From Sphingomonadaceae bacterium (lineage in GTDB: Bacteria; Pseudomonadota; Alphaproteobacteria; Sphingomonadales; Sphingomonadaceae), in the NCBI GenBank assembly GCA_009923795.1, contig RFSU01000027.1, positions 1 through 15,841 of the forward strand: a DNA stretch of 15,841 bases. The letters run 5' to 3'. Positions within the stretch are counted from its first letter, which is position 1; each line of letters opens with the position of its first letter. The notes beneath the pieces were generated by a model. That model searched no databases. It worked only from the letters and a program-made list of their open reading frames with translations, and was not told the DNA's origin. Below, in pieces: positions 7,869-14,531 of this stretch. A program made the translations under genes and the position numbers.

Positions 7869-8354
7869 TCAGGCGATCCGCCGCGCGCTGGCCATGTGAT
7901 GGGCGTGGGTGATGGCAACAGCCAGTGCATCGGCCGAATCTGCGCCTGTAATTTTAGCGCCGGGCAACAGGCGGCTGATCATGGCATGCACTTGACTCTT
8001 TTCCGCATTGCCGATGCCGACAACGGCTTTCTTGATCAGTCGGGCGGCATATTCCCCCGGCTGGAGCCCCGTGCGCGCCAAGGAGAGGAGAATGGCACCG
8101 CGCGCCTGCACAAGTTTAAGCGTCGATTGCGGGTTGCTGTTGACGAAGACCTCTTCCACCGCCGCCCCATCGGGTTGGTGCTTGAGGATGAGATCGGTCA
8201 ATTCCCGGTCAATCTGCACGAGCCGATCGGGCAGGCTCTCTTTGCTGTTGGTGGAGATATGGCCATTGGCGATATGGGACAGCCGATTGCCCTCTGCCTG
8301 AATAAGGCCCCATCCTGTGGTGCCAAGGCCGGGATCAATGCCAAGAATAATCAC
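7869..8354 (-). CDS. ruvC: Crossover junction endodeoxyribonuclease RuvC (probable GTG start)
   Basis: The Holliday-junction resolvase cuts symmetric strands of the junction within the RuvABC complex. With a GTG start at 8354 the protein is 161 residues and begins MIILGIDPGLGTTGWG, the normal N-terminus of the family. Catalytic acids are visible as Asp7, Glu67 (in AAVEEVF), Asp139 and Asp142 (in ADSADALAVA), matching Asp7, Glu66, Asp138 and Asp141 of E. coli. The frame stays open upstream to an ATG at 8468, but that extension would overlap yebC and adds 38 residues unlike the family, so I reject it. No good ribosome site precedes the GTG; the start lies 37 bp after the yebC stop, so coupling is possible. 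Confidence 0.93.
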   Translation of the reverse strand: MIILGIDPGLGTTGWGLIQAEGNRLSHIANGHISTNSKESLPDRLVQIDRELTDLILKHQPDGAAVEEVFVNSNPQSTLKLVQARGAILLSLARTGLQPGEYAARLIKKAVVGIGNAEKSQVHAMISRLLPGAKITGADSADALAVAITHAHHMASARRIA

Positions 8355-8391
8355 GCAGAGTGTGATCCCGATGGGGTGGGGGCATGCCCCA

Positions 8392-9135
8392 TCACCCCAG
8401 TTTTTCCATAATCTCATCCGAGACGTCGTAATTGCCCCAAACGGTCTGGACGTCATCATCTTCTTCAAGCGTGTCGATCATCCGAAGCAGCTTGCCGGCA
8501 TCGTCTTCGCTCACATCAACCATCGTTGTTGGCTTCCAAGCGAGCTTGACGCCTTCCGGCTCCCCAAGCGCAGTTTCGAGGGCCTTGGCCACTTCATGCA
8601 GGGAATCGACGCTGGTCCAGATGGAATGGCCCTCCTCAGAGGATTCGACATCATCGGCGCCCGCTTCAAGGGCTGCTTCAAACACCTTATCCGCATCACC
8701 CGCCTTGCCCGGATATTCGATCAGGCCCAGCCGATCAAAGCCGTGACTCACCGACCCGCCGGTGCCGAGATTGCCGCCATTTTTGGAAAAAGCGGTGCGG
8801 ACATTGGTGGCCGTGCGGTTGCGATTATCGGTCAGCGCTTCGACGATGATGGCAACGCCGCCGGGGCCAAAGCCTTCATAACGAATTTCTTCATAGGTCT
8901 CGAGGTCAGAGCCAGAGGCCTTATCAATGGCCCGCTGGATATTGTCCTTCGGCATGGATTGTGCGCGTGCGGCGAGCACCGCCGCGCGCAGCCGGGCATT
9001 GGCTTCCGGGTCTGGCAGGCCCATTTTTGCAGCCACCGTAACTTCGCGCGACAGCTTTGAAAAAAGCGCCGACCGCTTTTTATCCTGCGCGCCCTTGCGG
9101 TGCATGATGTTCTTAAATTTGGAATGACCTGCCAT
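8392..9135 (-). CDS. yebC: YebC/PmpR family protein (transcription or translation regulator)
   Basis: The 247-residue protein begins MAGHSKFKNIMHRKGAQD, the family signature, and shows the usual three-domain acidic architecture to its end at YDVSDEIMEKLG. The family was first annotated as DNA-binding regulators, with PmpR repressing quorum-sensing genes. More recent work assigns some members a role in relieving ribosome stalling at proline-rich stretches. Which applies here cannot be told from sequence. It sits immediately before ruvC, the common arrangement in proteobacteria, and is probably co-transcribed with ruvCAB. The ATG at 9135 has only a weak upstream purine stretch. It lies nine bases after the stop of a degraded ybjQ remnant. 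Confidence 0.96.
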   Translation of the reverse strand: MAGHSKFKNIMHRKGAQDKKRSALFSKLSREVTVAAKMGLPDPEANARLRAAVLAARAQSMPKDNIQRAIDKASGSDLETYEEIRYEGFGPGGVAIIVEALTDNRNRTATNVRTAFSKNGGNLGTGGSVSHGFDRLGLIEYPGKAGDADKVFEAALEAGADDVESSEEGHSIWTSVDSLHEVAKALETALGEPEGVKLAWKPTTMVDVSEDDAGKLLRMIDTLEEDDDVQTVWGNYDVSDEIMEKLG

Positions 9136-9144
9136 ATCCGTAAC

Positions 9145-9255
9145 TTATCCCAGCTTAACGGCGGTGCCTGAGGCTGAAACTATCAGCATCGACCCGCCCT
9201 GTCCCAATAGTTCATAATCCCGATTGATGCCGCGTCTATCGGCTGTTCTTGCCAT
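9145..9255 (-). pseudogene. C-terminal remnant of a YbjQ/UPF0145 heavy-metal-binding-domain gene
   Basis: Translating the yebC upstream gap gives an open stretch ending GINR then DYELLGQGGSMLIVSASGT and AVKLG before a TAA. From memory, YbjQ-family proteins (~105 residues, UPF0145) end with a closely similar GIDIDYE...GQNGSMLMVSVSGTAVK, so the last ~32 residues are recognisable. Upstream of this the similarity fades to ADRR in place of the hydrophobic ADAVV strand. An in-frame TGA closes the frame within 40 further bases, and only about 64 bp separate the stretch from the gapR stop. The first two thirds of the gene are therefore missing. The coordinates given run from an in-frame ATG (36 codons), but translation as a functional protein seems unlikely. 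It probably now serves as yebC leader DNA. Confidence 0.7.
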
Positions 9256-9319
9256 GCGCCGCCGGAAGTCTTGATGAGACAGGCCGCGGGGTCAAGAGGG
9301 TGGCAATATAAGGCTCAGT

Positions 9320-9559
9320 TCAGGCGAGGCCGAGCGCTGCCTTATAGGTATCCAGAATTGCTTCCATTTCCTGACGGTCATGGCTTTCCATTTTCCGAAG
9401 GCGCACGATTTGACGCATGATCTTGGCATCATATCCGCGCGCTTTGGCTTCGGAATAGACGTCGCGAACATCGTCGGCGATGCCCTTTTTCTCTTCTTCC
9501 AAACGCTCAATGCGCTCGATCAGCAGGCGAAGCTCGTCTGCTGCGACAATCTCACTCAT
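9320..9559 (-). CDS. GapR-like DUF2312/UPF0335 nucleoid-associated protein
   Basis: The 79-residue protein carries the family pattern: LLIERIERLEEEKKGI (coiled-coil dimerisation helix), DVYSEAKARGYD, KIMRQIVRLRKM and ILDTYKAALG near the C-terminus. In Caulobacter, GapR of this family binds AT-rich, overtwisted DNA ahead of replication and transcription forks and aids gyrase and topoisomerase IV. The same role is likely but not proven here. Start choice: ATG at 9559 has GGAG with a six-base spacer. An alternative in-frame TTG at 9571 would itself overlap that site, so I prefer the ATG. The gene stands alone between the FadJ-like gene and yebC. Alphaproteobacteria can have more than one DUF2312 copy, so this may not be the main one. 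Confidence 0.9.
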   Translation of the reverse strand: MSEIVAADELRLLIERIERLEEEKKGIADDVRDVYSEAKARGYDAKIMRQIVRLRKMESHDRQEMEAILDTYKAALGLA

Positions 9560-9565
9560 GTTATG

Positions 9566-9569
9566 CTCC
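9566..9569 (-). promoter_or_regulatory. Ribosome binding site GGAG for the GapR-like gene
   Basis: GGAG on the minus strand sits six bases before the ATG at 9559 and decides between that ATG and the TTG at 9571. Confidence 0.65.
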
Positions 9570-9581
9570 AATTCGCCTTAG

Positions 9582-9609
9582 CTCCGTCCTCCCTATTGGG
9601 ATGACGGAG
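9582..9609 (-). terminator. Imperfect hairpin after the FadJ-like gene, possible terminator
   Basis: CTCCGTC (9582-9588) pairs with GACGGAG (9603-9609). After one mismatch, TCCC (9590-9593) pairs with GGGA (9598-9601) around a TATT loop, giving an 11-pair stem. On the minus strand it follows the FadJ-like stop by 20 bases and precedes the gapR-like gene. No T-tract follows, so it may be a weak terminator, an mRNA 3' end stabiliser or a leader structure of the next gene. Confidence 0.45.
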
Positions 9610-9629
9610 AGTCGGGCGCTGTTAGTCGC

Positions 9630-11630
9630 TCAGGCCTTCGCCTTCAAGCTATCCGCAACCTTGACACCATGCTTTTCGAGCGCGGCAACAATCTTGCCTG
9701 CCCCTTCCAGGTCGCCCCAGAACATGGGGCCACCACGATAGACGGGCCAGCCATAGCCATAGATCCAGACGACATCGATATCCGATGCGCGCTGGGCCTT
9801 GCCTTCTTCCAGGATTTTATAGCCTTCATTGACCATGGGGTAGAGCGTGCGCTCAATGATTTCCTGATCCGAAATCTCCCGCTTGGGCAGGTTGGATGTG
9901 GCGCGGAATTCTTCGATAATGGCCAGCGCCTCGGCACTGGGTGTGCCATTGCGCTTTTCATCATAATCGTAAAAGCCCTTGCCATTCTTCTGGCCCAAGC
10001 GGCCAGCGGCGCACAGTGCATCACGGATTGTCTCAATCCGGGACGGGTCCCGGTGCCAGCCAATGTCGAGGCCAGCCAGATCGGCCATTTGGAACGGCCC
10101 CATCGGCATCCCGAAATCGGTGTGCACCTTATCAATCTGCGCCGGTGTTGCCCCTTCAAGAAGAAGCTGATTGGCCGGGCCCTGCCGTTCGGACAGCATC
10201 CGATTGCCGATAAAGCCGTGGCAGACGTCCGCGACAACCGCGACCTTTTTGATCTTCTTGGACAGCGCCATGACCGTCGCCAGTGCATCCAGCGCGGTCT
10301 TGTCTCCCCGCACCACTTCCAGAAGTTTCATGACGTTGGCGGGCGAGAAGAAGTGCATGCCCAGCACATCCGCCGGACGGCTGGTGGAGGCCGCAATTTC
10401 ATTCACATCGAGATAGGAGGTGTTGCTGGCGAGAATGGCGCCTTGTTTCACGATCTTGTCGAGCTTGCCGAACACATCCTTCTTCACGTCCATGCTTTCA
10501 TAGACGGCTTCGATCACGAGATCACAGTCGGCCAAGTCCTCCATGCTGAGCGTCGGGGTCAGCAGGCCCATCATCTTTTCAACCTTGTCGGCTGAGAAGC
10601 GGCCCTTGGCGGCAGAGGCTTCGTAATTCTTGCGAATGACGCCAACGCCGCGATCCAGCGCATCCTTCGCCATTTCAACAATGGTGACAGGGATGCCCGC
10701 CTGAAGGAAATTCATAGAAATGCCGCCGCCCATGGTGCCGGCACCAATGACGCCGACTTTCTTAATGTCGCGCAGCTGAACATCTTTGGGCAGGCCATCA
10801 ATTTTGGCGGCCTTTCGTTCGGCAAAGAACATATGACGCTGTGCGGCAGATTGGCTGCCCATCATCAGCTTCATGAATTCCGTCCGCTCAAAGACCATGC
10901 CCTCTTCAAAGGGAAGGCGGGTCGCGGCTTCTACGCAAGCCAAATTGGCATAGGGCGCGTCAAAGCCCTTCCATTTGCGGGCATTGGCGGCCTTCAGCTG
11001 TTCAATAACGGCAATATCGCCCTTGATCGGCCGGTCGCGCGTTGGGCGCGGGCCTTGGGCAATCATCTCACGCGCAAAGGCAATGGCGTCGTCGGCAAGC
11101 GTTGCTTCACCCGCCAATGCGTCAACAAGGCCCAGTTCTTTCGCCTTGGATGCGGGCAGGGGATCACCCGACGAAACCATGGTCGCTGCAACTTCGACAC
11201 CGACGATACGCGGCAGGCGCTGCGTGCCGCCCGCGCCGGGCAGCAGGCCAAGCTTGACTTCCGGCACGCCAAGCATCGCGGACGGGACGGCAATACGGTA
11301 ATGACAGACGAGCGCGGTTTCCAGACCACCGCCCAGCGCCGTTCCATGGATCGCCGCGATCACTGGCTTACCCGCCAGTTCAATCGTGTTCAGAACCTCG
11401 TTGAAATCCGGGCCTTGGGGCGGTTTGCCGAATTCGGTGATGTCGGCCCCTGCGATGAAGGTCTGGCCCGCACAGCGCAGCACGACGGACTTGATAGCCT
11501 CATCGGCCAGTGCTTCTTCGATGCCATCCTTCAGGCCCTGACGGACGTGCCAGCTCAGCGCGTTAACCGGCGGATTGTTGACGAGAATGACGAGGACGTC
11601 GCCATGACGTTCGGTGGTTACGGACTGCAT
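9630..11630 (-). CDS. Bifunctional enoyl-CoA hydratase / 3-hydroxyacyl-CoA dehydrogenase (FadJ/FadB-like)
   Basis: This 666-residue fusion performs two steps of fatty acyl-CoA beta-oxidation. An N-terminal crotonase domain (about 1-190) has the oxyanion-hole segments AGADITEF (60-67) and ALGGGLE (98-104). Both acidic catalytic residues are present: Glu104 and Glu124 (in PEVKLG). A 3-hydroxyacyl-CoA dehydrogenase domain begins near 289 with the NAD motif GVIGAGTMGGG (Gly296, 298 and 301). It contains SNTS (402-405) and the catalytic pair His426 (MHFFSPANVM) and Glu438 (LLEVV). The C-terminal HAD domains extend to 666. The layout resembles monofunctional-partner or peroxisomal-type multifunctional enzymes more than the 730-residue E. 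coli FadB. AGGAAG precedes the ATG. The thiolase partner is not in the window. It is the last gene of the catabolic cluster. Confidence 0.93.
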   Translation of the reverse strand: MQSVTTERHGDVLVILVNNPPVNALSWHVRQGLKDGIEEALADEAIKSVVLRCAGQTFIAGADITEFGKPPQGPDFNEVLNTIELAGKPVIAAIHGTALGGGLETALVCHYRIAVPSAMLGVPEVKLGLLPGAGGTQRLPRIVGVEVAATMVSSGDPLPASKAKELGLVDALAGEATLADDAIAFAREMIAQGPRPTRDRPIKGDIAVIEQLKAANARKWKGFDAPYANLACVEAATRLPFEEGMVFERTEFMKLMMGSQSAAQRHMFFAERKAAKIDGLPKDVQLRDIKKVGVIGAGTMGGGISMNFLQAGIPVTIVEMAKDALDRGVGVIRKNYEASAAKGRFSADKVEKMMGLLTPTLSMEDLADCDLVIEAVYESMDVKKDVFGKLDKIVKQGAILASNTSYLDVNEIAASTSRPADVLGMHFFSPANVMKLLEVVRGDKTALDALATVMALSKKIKKVAVVADVCHGFIGNRMLSERQGPANQLLLEGATPAQIDKVHTDFGMPMGPFQMADLAGLDIGWHRDPSRIETIRDALCAAGRLGQKNGKGFYDYDEKRNGTPSAEALAIIEEFRATSNLPKREISDQEIIERTLYPMVNEGYKILEEGKAQRASDIDVVWIYGYGWPVYRGGPMFWGDLEGAGKIVAALEKHGVKVADSLKAKA

Positions 11631-11646
11631 TTTTCTTCCTTTCTGC

Positions 11647-11670
11647 TCCCCTCCCGCAGGCGGGAGGGGG
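11647..11670. repeat. GC-rich intergenic palindrome
   Basis: CCCCTCCCG (11648-11656) pairs perfectly with CGGGAGGGG (11661-11669) around a CAGG loop; a further T-G wobble extends it by one pair. It fills most of the 47-bp gap between the serine hydrolase stop and the FadJ-like start. No T-tract follows on either strand, so it is unlikely to be a simple terminator. Such CTCCCGC-type palindromes occur repeatedly between genes in many proteobacterial genomes and may tune mRNA stability or expression of the next gene. Confidence 0.7.
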
Positions 11671-11677
11671 ATATTTG

Positions 11678-12880
11678 CTAAGCGGCGAAGGCCGCATACA
11701 TCATTGATCGGATTTCCCGGCGCAGCGGGTAGGTGGTGGACGGCATTAATTGGGTCATAAACACCATCGTCATATGCTCGACAGGATCGACGAGGAATGC
11801 CGTTGAGAACATGCCACCCCAGAAAAACTCTCCCTTTGACCCCGCCAATGCGGTGGCGGCAGGATCGATATTGCAGGCAAATCCCAGGCCAAAGCCAATG
11901 CCGCCATTTTCGGCTTCGCTGAACAAAGCCTTTGAATGTTGGATCAAATCCCCGCCACCCGGCAAATGGTTGGCCGTCATCAGCTCCAGCGTCTTTGGGC
12001 TGATAACCTGCACACCATCAAGCGCGCCGCCATTGAGCAGCATCCGGCAGAACCGGTGATAATCGGACAGGGTCGAGGCAAGACCACCGCCTCCGGATTG
12101 GAATTTGCGGTGCCGTGCCCAGCCGCTTTCTTCGCCTGCCTTGTCGAACGGCTTCATCTTTTCGACTGGGTGATAGACATAGGCCGGCGGCAGGCGGTGG
12201 GCCTTATCCTTGGGCACCATGAAGAAGCTATCGACCATGCCGAGCGGGCCGAAGATATGCTTTTGGAAATAATCCCCTAGCGACAGGCCAGAAACGCGCG
12301 ACACGATGATGCCCACAATGTCGGTTGCGATGGAATAATTCCAAGCGATGCCGGGATCAAATTCCAGCGGCAGACCTTTCAACAGGCCGATGACTTCATC
12401 ATTATCGAATTTCGACCAATTTTCGACATCGGTTTTGCGATAGGCGGCGTCGATATAGCCAATATCTTGAAAGCTATAGGTGAAGCCCGCTGTATGGCGC
12501 AGCAGATCAATCACGCGCACCGGGGATGCGGGTGGGCGGGTGACAAAGGGTGTCACGCCGCCGCCGCCGACATAGACGCCCAGCGACGCAAATTCAGGGA
12601 TATAATCGGTCACGGGGTCCAGCAGAGAGACAAGCCCCTGTTCCACCAACTGCATCAGCGCAATTGAGGTGACGGGCTTTGTCATGGAGGCGATGCGGAA
12701 AATGGCATCCTGCTCCACGCCCGACGTCCAGACATGGGCGACTTCATCCCCTCGACCAATGAGCAGGGCGCCATGCGGCAACAGGCCTGTATCGATATAT
12801 TTGCGCTGAATGAACGCGCCAATCCGCTCAAGCCGGTCGGGCAGAAGGCCAAGATCTGTGGGGTTTGAAACTTGAAGCAT
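11678..12880 (-). CDS. Serine hydrolase, class C beta-lactamase/family VIII esterase fold
   Basis: The 400-residue protein has the SxxK motif as SMTK (Ser65, Lys68) in FRIASMTKPVTS. Tyr182 lies in AWNYSIATD, at the second active-site motif. WGG (354-356) stands where beta-lactamases have KTG. This pattern fits EstB-like family VIII carboxylesterases and related hydrolases rather than a resistance beta-lactamase. No signal peptide is visible, so the enzyme is probably cytoplasmic and may hydrolyse an ester or lactone in the catabolic pathway encoded around it. The ATG lies one base from the stop of the upstream SDR gene. GGCGG is only a weak ribosome site, so translation may be coupled. The natural substrate is unknown. 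Confidence 0.88.
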   Translation of the reverse strand: MLQVSNPTDLGLLPDRLERIGAFIQRKYIDTGLLPHGALLIGRGDEVAHVWTSGVEQDAIFRIASMTKPVTSIALMQLVEQGLVSLLDPVTDYIPEFASLGVYVGGGGVTPFVTRPPASPVRVIDLLRHTAGFTYSFQDIGYIDAAYRKTDVENWSKFDNDEVIGLLKGLPLEFDPGIAWNYSIATDIVGIIVSRVSGLSLGDYFQKHIFGPLGMVDSFFMVPKDKAHRLPPAYVYHPVEKMKPFDKAGEESGWARHRKFQSGGGGLASTLSDYHRFCRMLLNGGALDGVQVISPKTLELMTANHLPGGGDLIQHSKALFSEAENGGIGFGLGFACNIDPAATALAGSKGEFFWGGMFSTAFLVDPVEHMTMVFMTQLMPSTTYPLRREIRSMMYAAFAA

Positions 12881-12881
12881 A

Positions 12882-13685
12882 TTATACCGCCGTTTGGCCG
12901 GTCAGCTGACGCGTAACCGGATGAGAGGAGGAGAGACCGCCATCAACGGCAATCGCCTGTCCATTGACATAGCTGGCCTGATCAGAGGCAAGGAACAGCG
13001 CAACATTGGCGAGTTCACTTGGTTGAGCGGCCCGGCGCAGCGGGTTCAAACGGCCGACCTTGTGCATCACCTCTTTCTCACGGGCATAATCAAAGGTTGG
13101 CTTGGTCATGCCCGTTTCCGTGAGGCCGGGGCAAATGGCGTTTACGCGCACACCCGTTTCCGACATTTGCTGCGCAGAGACTTGCGCCAAATTGATGACG
13201 CCTGCCTTGGAGGCTGAATAAGCTGGGCCGCCTGCACCAGAGCGAATGCCCGCGACGCTGGCGGTGAGGATGATGGAGCCACCTTGGCCTGCATCCATCA
13301 TGGCACGGCCAGCATGCTTCACCATCAACCAAGGGCCGATGAGGTTCACGCGCAAAAGCTCTGTCCATTCAGCTGTGGTCAGATCAAAAATCCCCGCCAT
13401 GCCGCCGGACACGCCCGCATTGGCAAAGGCAATGTGTAGCCCGCCAAATTCTGATTTGGCGGTGGTGACCAGCTTTTCAACATCGGCTTCCACACCGGCA
13501 TCAATTTGAAGCGCGATGGCGATGCCGCCTGCGTCCTTCACCATCTTTGCCGTGTCCATCACCGCGTCCGTCTTGTCCCCCAGAACAAGCTTTGCGCCCT
13601 CTGCTGCAAAGCGCAGGGCAGAGGCGCGGCCAATGCCGGATCCAGCCCCTGTGATAATGGCAATTTTGCCGTCCAATGCACCCAT
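12882..13685 (-). CDS. Short-chain dehydrogenase/reductase (probably NAD-dependent)
   Basis: This 267-residue classical SDR has TGAGSGIG at 12-19, Asp37 after the second strand (LVLGDKT, favouring NAD over NADP), ANAG at 88-91 and structural Asn114. The catalytic set is Ser143 (in TASVAG), Tyr156 and Lys160 (YSASK). The ICPGLTETGM segment and the terminal VDGG block complete the fold. The ATG has AGGAG with a seven-base spacer. Its neighbours (a second SDR, an ACAD10-like phosphotransferase, a FadJ-like enzyme) suggest oxidation of a hydroxyl on an acyl-CoA, alcohol or terpenoid/steroid intermediate. The substrate cannot be read from the sequence. The last ~15 residues after VDGG form a non-conserved tail. 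Confidence 0.92.
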   Translation of the reverse strand: MGALDGKIAIITGAGSGIGRASALRFAAEGAKLVLGDKTDAVMDTAKMVKDAGGIAIALQIDAGVEADVEKLVTTAKSEFGGLHIAFANAGVSGGMAGIFDLTTAEWTELLRVNLIGPWLMVKHAGRAMMDAGQGGSIILTASVAGIRSGAGGPAYSASKAGVINLAQVSAQQMSETGVRVNAICPGLTETGMTKPTFDYAREKEVMHKVGRLNPLRRAAQPSELANVALFLASDQASYVNGQAIAVDGGLSSSHPVTRQLTGQTAV

Positions 13686-13708
13686 ATTTCGTCTCCTATA
13701 ATTTGGGG

Positions 13709-14482
13709 TCAGCTGCCGCTGATCGTCTGGCCGCCGTCAATGACAAAGGTCTGGCCGGTGGTGAATCCGCCCGCGCGTGATGCGAGGAAGACAGCGGCAC
13801 CCGCAATTTCTTCTGGCTCACCAATGCGACGCAGCGGTGACCGGGCGGTCGAGCGCGCCAGCGTATCTGGATTTTCCCAAAGCGCCCGGGCAAAATCGGT
13901 GCGGATGAGGCCCGGGGCGATGCAATTGACACGCACACCTTGGGGCCCGAATTCGTCCGCCAAATTGCGTGCCATCTGCATGTCCGCCGCTTTGGAGATG
14001 CAATAGGCCCCGATGACTGTGGAGCCTTTCAGGCCACCAATGGAGGAAATGATGGTGATTGACCCGTCGCCACGGGCCGTCATCTCGGGCGCGACCATAT
14101 GGATCAGCCAATGGTTGGACAAAATATTATTGTCCATGATCTTGCGGAATTGATCATCCGCAATGCCCGCCGAGGGGCCGTAATAGGGATTAGAGGCTGC
14201 ATTGCAGACAAGAGCCGTGATCTTGCCAAAGGCGCGGCGCGTTTCATCGACAAGATGTTGAAGCCCCTCTTTGGAGGAGATGTTGGCGGCAACGGCAATT
14301 GCGGTGCCGGCCCCGTGACGGGCATTAATCTCTGCTGCCACGGCGTCGCATGCATCCTGCTTGCGGCTGGAGATGACGACCTTAGCCCCGTGGAGCGCCA
14401 TTTCTTCGGCAATGGCTTTGCCAATTCCGCGGGATGATCCGGTGATCAAGGCCACTTGGCCCGTCATGTCGAACAGCGACAT
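13709..14482 (-). CDS. Short-chain dehydrogenase/reductase (NADP-leaning)
   Basis: This second classical SDR has 257 residues. The motifs are TGSSRGIG at 14-21, Arg40 after the second strand (VISSRK, which favours NADP), NAAS at 94-97 in place of the common NNAG, and the catalytic Ser147, Tyr160 and Lys164 (YCISK). The C-terminus has IAPGLIRTDF and the FVIDGG block. Glycine to serine at the end of NAAS also occurs in DHRS4-like enzymes, so it does not imply loss of function. GAGGAG six to seven bases upstream supports the ATG at 14482. It lies 23 bp before the other SDR gene and after the phosphotransferase gene. Substrate unknown; DHRS4/FabG-like reductase or hydroxyacyl-CoA dehydrogenase activity is plausible. 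Confidence 0.92.
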   Translation of the reverse strand: MSLFDMTGQVALITGSSRGIGKAIAEEMALHGAKVVISSRKQDACDAVAAEINARHGAGTAIAVAANISSKEGLQHLVDETRRAFGKITALVCNAASNPYYGPSAGIADDQFRKIMDNNILSNHWLIHMVAPEMTARGDGSITIISSIGGLKGSTVIGAYCISKAADMQMARNLADEFGPQGVRVNCIAPGLIRTDFARALWENPDTLARSTARSPLRRIGEPEEIAGAAVFLASRAGGFTTGQTFVIDGGQTISGS

Positions 14483-14499
14483 CTTAGTCTCCTCTTTCA

Positions 14500-14531
14500 G
14501 GCCCGTTTTCGATCAGGCCGTTTTTGGGTCA
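14500..14531 (-). repeat. Two-copy 16-bp tandem repeat after the phosphotransferase gene
   Basis: On the minus strand, CCTGACCCAAAAACGG is followed directly by the related CCTGATCGAAAACGGG, and a third partial CCTGA follows. The exact limits are approximate by a few bases. The first unit contains the TGA stop of the phosphotransferase gene and the second lies in the 46-bp gap before the SDR gene. Confidence 0.6.

Noticed and set aside
8355..8468. N-terminal extension of RuvC to an ATG at 8468
   Set aside because: It would overlap yebC by more than 70 bases and adds residues absent from the family, whose N-terminus begins at the GTG.
9267..9295. TTGACC-like -35 box upstream of the ybjQ remnant as a yebC promoter
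   Set aside because: The matching -10 position reads AAGACT, far from consensus. A promoter is likely somewhere in this gap, but this one is not supported.
9669..10595. Long + strand open frame of 308 codons opposite the FadJ-like gene
   Set aside because: It is antisense to a well-supported enzyme with all motifs intact, has no family-like motifs of its own, and is expected from codon bias in GC-rich DNA. The same holds for 10833-11681 and 8317-9060.
11678..12880. Beta-lactamase resistance gene
   Set aside because: No signal peptide, no KTG motif and a catabolic gene neighbourhood; it fits an esterase-type serine hydrolase better.
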